A DNA stretch of 10,312 nt from a bacterium (GTDB taxonomy: Bacteria > Margulisbacteria > Marinamargulisbacteria > SXXA01), in NCBI GenBank assembly GCA_947502965.1, contig CANNCG010000036.1:1-10312 (forward strand), written 5' to 3'. The notes below the pieces were generated by a model, which worked only from the letters and a program-made list of their open reading frames with translations, had not been told where the DNA came from and made no database searches. A program made the position numbers and the translations under genes. Positions 5,884 through 10,312 of this stretch are shown in pieces (the stretch's first letter is position 1; each line of letters begins with the position of its first letter).

Positions 5884-6332
5884 GTATGTCGTATAAAGTA
5901 AAAGCCTTTTTTGGATTTATGGACGAAGACGAAGCACCCCAAGAAGTCCGGTTGTTGTCTACAGAACCACAGCCCACCAAACCCGTTTTTCGATCTTCCC
6001 AGCCACCCGCCATCACACGCTCGGGCGTCGTCTCTGAAATCCGCATCCAAGAACCCCGCGTGTATGAAGATTCCTTGGCCACTGCCAGCGCCCTGCGCGA
6101 CGGGCTACCTGTTATTCTCAATCTCAAGCATTTGGACCAGCAGGTACAAAAGCGATTTATTGATTTCATGTGTGGCACGGCCTATGCCGTCGATGGCAAA
6201 ATGCGCCGAGTAGGCGAGCATATTTTTCTCTTTACGCCACCGAATGTCTCTGTCGATTTCGGTGACAAAGGCTCCCCTGACACCCCCAAAGACGGGGAGG
6301 AACGTGATTTCTTCACACGGCACGGCGCATGA
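5880..6332 (+). CDS. sepF: Cell division protein SepF
   Basis: The 150-residue protein matches SepF, which binds FtsZ filaments and anchors the Z-ring to the membrane. Residues 3-14 (MSYKVKAFFGFM) form the amphipathic membrane-binding helix, followed by an acidic DEDE patch and a flexible linker rich in Pro and Ser to about residue 48. The globular domain (about 50-127) shows EPRVYED, VILNLKHLD, the FMCGTAYAVDG segment carrying the conserved interface glycine (Gly99), RRVGEHIFLFTP and NVSV. A short acidic tail follows. The length is typical. ATG 5880 overlaps the yggS stop (ATGA); a second ATG two codons on is possible. The gene's TGA overlaps mazG by 4 nt. SepF suggests an organism that either lacks FtsA or supplements it, which narrows the likely lineage. 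Confidence 0.93.
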   Translation: MSMSYKVKAFFGFMDEDEAPQEVRLLSTEPQPTKPVFRSSQPPAITRSGVVSEIRIQEPRVYEDSLATASALRDGLPVILNLKHLDQQVQKRFIDFMCGTAYAVDGKMRRVGEHIFLFTPPNVSVDFGDKGSPDTPKDGEERDFFTRHGA

Positions 6333-7096
6333 CCCAGCGTCATGCGATTGAAGCGCTGATAGCTGTCGTCGGAACACTACGTGCGCCAGGGGGATGTCCA
6401 TGGGACAGAGAGCAGACCTGGCACTCCCTCATGCCCTATGTTGTCGAAGAGGCCTACGAACTCCGAGAGGCCATGGCCGCTGAAAACCCGGAGATGCTTC
6501 GTGAAGAGTTGGGAGATGTGCTTCTCCATGTGGTCATGCTTTCCGCAATGGCTTCTGAACAACAGTTTTTTTCATTTGAAGACGTCGCGCACGCCGTCAC
6601 CCAAAAGATGATTCGCCGACACCCACATGTCTTTGGAGATACGGAGGCCTCGACTTCCGACGCTGTTCTCAAAAACTGGGACGCCATCAAAAAAACAGAA
6701 AAAAAGCAGACTGCCGACTTTGGGGCAGATATTCCATCCGGACTCCCAAGCCTCATGTCGGCACAAAAACTCCAAAGCAAAGCCGCCCGAATGGGCTTTG
6801 ATTGGCCCAACACAGACGGGGCCTTTGGGAAACTCAAAGAAGAAATCACAGAAACCGAAGCCGCTATGGCTACAGGAACGGCAGCGGCATTGGCCGAAGA
6901 ATTGGGCGATGTCCTTTTTTCAGCGGTCAATGTCTGCCGAAAAGCCAATTTGGATGCAGAACTGGTGTTGCACGCCGCAAACCAAAAATTCATGAAACGG
7001 GTCCAAGCCATGTGCGCAGACGGCAGTGGCACCGACCCTAAAGACCTCGCAGACTGGGAAAATCGCTGGGAGAAAGTGAAGGCTAAAGAACAATGA
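6329..7096 (+). CDS. mazG: Nucleoside triphosphate pyrophosphohydrolase MazG
   Basis: The 255-residue protein has two tandem MazG domains of the all-alpha NTP pyrophosphatase fold, which hydrolyse (d)NTPs to NMP and pyrophosphate and remove damaged nucleotides. The first has GGCPWDREQT (21-30), VEEAYEL (39-45) and EELGDVL (59-65), giving the Mg-binding E-x-x-E and E-x-x-D pairs. The RRHPHVFGD segment ends it. The second (about 150-235) has KLQSKAARMGFDWP, LKEEITE and EELGDVL (about 190-196), so its metal site also looks intact. The tail WENRWEKVKAKE matches the family. ATG 6329 overlaps the sepF stop by 4 nt and its TGA overlaps rseP by 4 nt, so coupling is likely. Housekeeping MazG, not the toxin-associated small form; no mazEF is nearby. 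Confidence 0.95.
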   Translation: MTQRHAIEALIAVVGTLRAPGGCPWDREQTWHSLMPYVVEEAYELREAMAAENPEMLREELGDVLLHVVMLSAMASEQQFFSFEDVAHAVTQKMIRRHPHVFGDTEASTSDAVLKNWDAIKKTEKKQTADFGADIPSGLPSLMSAQKLQSKAARMGFDWPNTDGAFGKLKEEITETEAAMATGTAAALAEELGDVLFSAVNVCRKANLDAELVLHAANQKFMKRVQAMCADGSGTDPKDLADWENRWEKVKAKEQ

Positions 7097-8151
7097 TACT
7101 TGGAATTTTAATGACATTGCTGGGATTGGGTTTGGTCATTTTTGTGCACGAATTGGGGCATCTATGGGCCGCAAAAAAAGCAGGGGTAGGCGTACTGGAA
7201 TTTAGTGTTGGAATGGGACCCAAGGTGCTGTCCCGACATATAGGCGGTACTCTCTACGCCCTACGGGTATTCCCTCTGGGCGGATTTGTTAAATTGGCGG
7301 GCATGGACCCCGAGGAAACCGCCAGCGATATCCCCGTTACCGCACACTTCCAGTCTCGCCCCATGTCAGGACGGATGCTCACCATTGTCGCCGGATCTCT
7401 GATGAATCTTGCTTTTGGATTTCTTCTCTTTGTCTGCCTCTTTGCTGCAGTGGGAAAATCCACGGTGTCCCCCAAACTCGAAGGGGTTTTGCCCGGATCT
7501 CCCGCCGCGAAAGCCGGATTGAAAGCCGGAGACATGGTTCTCCAACTCAATGGAAAGCCCATTCAAGATGTGAGCAAAGATTTTATCGAAACCCTGCAAG
7601 GCGCGGCGGGCCCCGTTCTCGTACACGTCTTGCGTGAGGAAACCGCCTTTGACGTGACCCTCACCCCCGCACAGGTGGATGGCCGTGCCCAAATTGGGGT
7701 TCGTTTTTCTGTGTCGTCAGAGCGTCAACCCGTGACATTCGTAGAGGCCCTCGATATGGGCACGTCAACCACATGGGGCCATATTACAATGGTATTCAAA
7801 ACCATTGGGATGCTTTTTTCTGGTAAAGTCAGTGTCAAAGATATGGCCGGACCGGTTGGTATTATCCAGTTTGCCACGGCTGGGTTGGCTCATGGATTCC
7901 CTCAATTCGTGGGTATCGTGGCTATGATCAGCATCAGCCTCGGGGTTTTTAATTTGTTTCCTTTCCCCGTCTTGGATGGCGGACACTTGGTCCTTCTAAT
8001 CATCGAAGCCCTACGCGGCAAACCCTTGTCGGAAGCCATCACCAACCGCATTCAACAATTTGGAACCATTGTTTTGATCGCATTGATGATTCTCATTTTG
8101 TTTAATGATGTGTCTCAGTGGCAAGCAAGATGGCAATTGTTGGGTCAATAA
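7093..8151 (+). CDS. rseP: RIP metalloprotease RseP (site-2 protease family)
   Basis: The 352-residue membrane protein is a zinc site-2 protease that cuts substrates inside the bilayer, such as anti-sigma factors and signal-peptide remnants. The first helix ends in the zinc motif HELGH (19-23, with Glu20 as base). ALRVFPLGGFVKLAGMDPE follows, then a second helix (about 95-117). A PDZ domain lies near residues 125-190 (GVLPGSPAAKAGLKAGD). The third conserved helix has FNLFPFPVLDGG, with the LDGG zinc ligand Asp295, and a final helix lies near 322-340. It has a single PDZ domain, as in the shorter RseP/RasP/YluC forms, whereas E. coli has two. The ATG overlaps mazG's TGA by 4 nt. No anti-sigma factor is visible here, so its target is unknown. 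Confidence 0.95.
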   Translation: MILGILMTLLGLGLVIFVHELGHLWAAKKAGVGVLEFSVGMGPKVLSRHIGGTLYALRVFPLGGFVKLAGMDPEETASDIPVTAHFQSRPMSGRMLTIVAGSLMNLAFGFLLFVCLFAAVGKSTVSPKLEGVLPGSPAAKAGLKAGDMVLQLNGKPIQDVSKDFIETLQGAAGPVLVHVLREETAFDVTLTPAQVDGRAQIGVRFSVSSERQPVTFVEALDMGTSTTWGHITMVFKTIGMLFSGKVSVKDMAGPVGIIQFATAGLAHGFPQFVGIVAMISISLGVFNLFPFPVLDGGHLVLLIIEALRGKPLSEAITNRIQQFGTIVLIALMILILFNDVSQWQARWQLLGQ

Positions 8152-8172
8152 ACCAGAGGAGAGAGACATACC

Positions 8173-10131
8173 ATGTTGGGCATAGCAAATACCATTCGTT
8201 CCCTGGCACTGGATGCCATCGACCAAGCCAAGTCGGGTCACCCGGGATTACCCTTAGGCTGTGGCGAGATTTTCGCCTGCTTGTACGGGTCTTTTTTACG
8301 GGTGCTCCCCGAATCGCCGGATTGGCTTAATCGCGACCGATTTATTCTCTCTGCGGGCCATGGCTCAGCAGGATTGTATGCGGCCTTGCATCTGCGTGGG
8401 TTTATTGACGCCTCGCAACTCACGCGCTTTCGCCAGCTGCATTCCCCGCTGGCAGGACACCCCGAATACAGAGAATGCCCAGGGATAGAAATGACTACAG
8501 GTCCTCTCGGCCAAGGTATTGCCAGTGCGGTGGGGATCGCCCTCGGTCAAAAGATGGCCCAAGCAAATTTTGACCCCACTCTCTTTGACGCCAAGGTCGT
8601 GGTTTTGTCAGGAGATGGATGCCTCATGGAAGGGGTCAGTGGGGAAGCTAGCTCCTTGGCCGGCCACTTGCAACTCAACAATCTCATTTTGATATACGAC
8701 GCCAATGATATCTGTCTGGATGGCCCTATCACCGAATGTTTCACGGAAAATGTGGCCATGCGCTACCAGGCTTATGGCTGGGATGTCCATAGCATAGACG
8801 GGCACAACAGCAACGCCTTGCGCCAGATTTTAGACGCGACGCGACAGACCCAGGACAAGCCGCTTCTTATCCTTGCTAAAACCCAAATTGGCAAATATTC
8901 CCCTAGCTATGCAGGCAGCAGTGAGGCCCACGGAAAACCTTTTGGCCCCACAGAATCTGCCGCCACCAAACGGGCCATGGGTATCCCTGACAGTCCCTTA
9001 TTTTACATCGCCGATACCCTCTATACAGAGATGGCCAAACAACATCAAAAAGTCCAAGCCCTTCATGCCGAATGGACCCTTTGTTTTGAAGCGTGGAAAA
9101 CCAAAAACCCCGAAAAAGCCCAGCTATTGGCCACACAGCAAACCAAACGCATGCCAGAAACGCTCAAGGCGGCTATTGCCGGATTTGCAACAAAAGACAA
9201 CAGCGCTACACGCAGCATTTCAGGCGAGCTTCTCCAGCTCCTCCATGACCAGGTTCCCCACCTGATAGGCGGATCGGCTGACCTGTCTTGCTCTGACAAC
9301 ACCTTTATGAAAGCCGGCGGGGTTGTCTCTCCAGGCCATTTCCTAGGCCGCAATATCAAGTATGGGGTACGGGAATTTGCGATGGCCGCTATGGCATCTG
9401 GATTGATTTTACAAGGTCTCTACCGCAGTTATTGTGGGACCTTTTTGACTTTTTCGGACTATATGAAAAATGCCGTGAGACTCGCGGCCTTGATGAAACT
9501 TCCGGTGATCTATCAGTTCACGCATGACAGTCTCTTTTTGGGAGAAGACGGACCCACCCATCAACCCGTTGAACACCTCGCAGCCCTCCGTGCGATGCCC
9601 AATCTCGTGGTCTTGCGTCCTGCCGATGCCCATGAAGTCAAAGGGGCATGGTGGGCAGCTCTCCAGTCGGATGTCCCCGTTGCCCTCGTTCTCAGCAGAC
9701 AGAATCTCCCCACCTTGTCAGGCACCGACATGGACGCGGTCTCCAAAGGGGGCTATATCGTCAAAGCAGTTCAAACCCCCGAGGTGGTGTTGTTTGCCAC
9801 AGGGTCTGAACTCCATTTGGCACTTGCTGTGGCCAACGCCTTGTCAGACCTGCAGATACAGGTCGTTTCTATGGTTTCATTTGAATATTTTGATACCCAA
9901 CCCGCCGACTATCGCAACACGGTCATGGCCAAAGAGGCCCGCCTCCATGTGGCTATTGAAGCCCAATCTTCTTTTGGCTGGCATAAATATGTGGGCAGAG
10001 ACGGTCTCTGTATTACGATGGACCGCTTTGGACTCAGCGCCCCAGCCTCCGATTTGGCCAAAGAATTTGGATTTGATCTGGAAACCATCGTCGCAAAGAT
10101 TCGTCAAAGATTAGGGGTTGAGCATCACTGA
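8173..10131 (+). CDS. tkt: Transketolase
   Basis: The 652-residue, single-chain, thiamine-diphosphate enzyme moves two-carbon ketol units between sugar phosphates in the non-oxidative pentose phosphate pathway or Calvin cycle. Motifs in order: SGHPG (21-25), SAGHGSAGLYA, LAGHPEY, TTGPLGQGI, the GDG (147-149) ThDP/Mg motif continuing to DANDICLDG, KTQIGKYSP with His253 in the HGKPFG loop, GGSADLSCSDNT, GVREFAM with the catalytic Glu401, TFLTFSDY, GEDGPTHQPVEHLAALRAMPN, RPADAHE and VLSRQNLP. All three domains are present and the length is close to the usual 660. GAGGAGAG (8156-8163), about 9 nt before ATG 8173, is the clearest ribosome site in the run, so this gene may be translated independently. 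It starts 21 nt after rseP; its TGA overlaps a following ATG by one base. Confidence 0.97.
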   Translation: MLGIANTIRSLALDAIDQAKSGHPGLPLGCGEIFACLYGSFLRVLPESPDWLNRDRFILSAGHGSAGLYAALHLRGFIDASQLTRFRQLHSPLAGHPEYRECPGIEMTTGPLGQGIASAVGIALGQKMAQANFDPTLFDAKVVVLSGDGCLMEGVSGEASSLAGHLQLNNLILIYDANDICLDGPITECFTENVAMRYQAYGWDVHSIDGHNSNALRQILDATRQTQDKPLLILAKTQIGKYSPSYAGSSEAHGKPFGPTESAATKRAMGIPDSPLFYIADTLYTEMAKQHQKVQALHAEWTLCFEAWKTKNPEKAQLLATQQTKRMPETLKAAIAGFATKDNSATRSISGELLQLLHDQVPHLIGGSADLSCSDNTFMKAGGVVSPGHFLGRNIKYGVREFAMAAMASGLILQGLYRSYCGTFLTFSDYMKNAVRLAALMKLPVIYQFTHDSLFLGEDGPTHQPVEHLAALRAMPNLVVLRPADAHEVKGAWWAALQSDVPVALVLSRQNLPTLSGTDMDAVSKGGYIVKAVQTPEVVLFATGSELHLALAVANALSDLQIQVVSMVSFEYFDTQPADYRNTVMAKEARLHVAIEAQSSFGWHKYVGRDGLCITMDRFGLSAPASDLAKEFGFDLETIVAKIRQRLGVEHH

Positions 10132-10312
10132 TGATGAAAAAAAAAATCTTTTTCTTACAAAGCAGCCCTGAGCTGAGCGTGGATCAGGGTTCCGCTGTCC
10201 AGGCGGGGAGCGTGCTCGTGAGCCCGCTTTGGGGCGCGCATGCCGCGAGAAATCTAAGCAGCCCTGAGCTGAGCGTGGATCAGGGTTCCGCTGTCCAGGC
10301 GGGGAGCGTGCT
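10131..10312 (+). CDS. Open frame with 32-residue repeats, partial, unknown
   Basis: An ATG at 10131-10133 overlaps the tkt TGA by one base (TGATG), and its frame stays open to the window edge, about 60 codons. After MMKKKIFFLQ it encodes a 32-residue unit beginning SSPELSVDQGSAVQAGSVLV and then restarts the same unit. The 96-bp repeat length is a multiple of three, so the repeat stays in frame, and the other two plus frames are closed inside it. There is no full signal peptide or recognised domain. Codons in the repeat are much more G+C-rich (GCG, GGG, AGC, GTG) than those of tkt. It may be a real repeat protein, or simply non-coding repeat DNA that happens to be open. I do not recognise a function. 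Confidence 0.35.
   Translation, partial: MMKKKIFFLQSSPELSVDQGSAVQAGSVLVSPLWGAHAARNLSSPELSVDQGSAVQAGSV
10160..10312. repeat. 96-bp-period direct repeat, second copy cut by the window edge
   Basis: Bases 10160-10216 and 10256-10312 are identical over 57 of 57 positions, with 39 bp between them. The identity runs to the last base of the window, so the repeat may be longer and have more copies. The full unit is about two-thirds G+C by my count, well above the neighbouring genes. Each copy carries a CCCTGA / TCAGGG stem (10166-10171 with 10184-10189). A tandem coding repeat or a GC-rich dispersed element are both possible. Two copies with one 39-bp interval are not enough to call a CRISPR array. 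Confidence 0.8.

Noticed and set aside
6454..7032. 192-codon minus-strand frame within mazG
   Set aside because: mazG is complete with all motifs, and the antisense product is Ser/Ala-rich with no recognised domain.
10134..10156. Intrinsic terminator from the A-run and T-rich stretch after tkt
   Set aside because: The pairing would be A-T only with no GC stem, so it would not form a stable terminator.
10160..10312. CRISPR array
   Set aside because: The repeat is at least 57 bp, there is only one 39-bp interval, no cas genes are present, and the interval could be part of a 96-bp tandem unit.

Overview
The window reads as bacterial chromosome of moderate G+C, densely packed with short or overlapping gene junctions. 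The mix of a SepF-type division protein, a PLP-binding YggS protein, PlsY-like chemistry, RseP and a full-length transketolase fits a SepF-using lineage (Gram-positive, cyanobacterial or a related candidate phylum). I cannot name the species from sequence alone, and the lineage is inference.

Layout. (1) 1-156: the 3' end of a + strand gene that looks like the C-terminus of a type I restriction enzyme R subunit. (2) 172-2075, minus strand: a two-gene unit with a TGATG stop/start overlap. It encodes a protein with two degenerate receiver-like domains and a short radical SAM protein. No function is recognisable, and this is the least ordinary coding part of the window. (3) 2125-3159, plus strand, divergent from the pair: rlmN, ending inside a perfect 17-bp inverted repeat. 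(4) 3160-3381: a 222-bp gap with two further hairpins, a promoter-like -35/-10 pair and mutually exclusive pairings just upstream of aspartokinase. (5) 3382-10131: a compact run of seven genes in one direction: lysC-type aspartokinase, a degenerate PlsY-like membrane protein, yggS, sepF, mazG, rseP and tkt. Junctions are 1- or 4-nt overlaps or gaps of 4 and 21 nt, so one transcript with translational coupling is likely. (6) 10131-10312: an open frame running off the edge, containing a 96-bp GC-rich direct repeat (57 bp identical in the second, truncated copy).

How they work together. The long run is mostly housekeeping: entry into the aspartate family (lysine, threonine and diaminopimelate for the wall), membrane lipid or membrane-protein function, PLP homeostasis, Z-ring anchoring, nucleotide-pool cleaning, regulated intramembrane proteolysis and the non-oxidative pentose phosphate pathway. 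Aspartokinase carries a strong internal ribosome binding site and an in-frame ATG at codon 246, the arrangement known to give the alpha/beta subunits of Bacillus-type aspartokinase II. The points most worth following are the radical SAM/pseudo-receiver pair, the aspartokinase leader, the PlsY-like protein that lacks a catalytic motif, and the terminal repeat.
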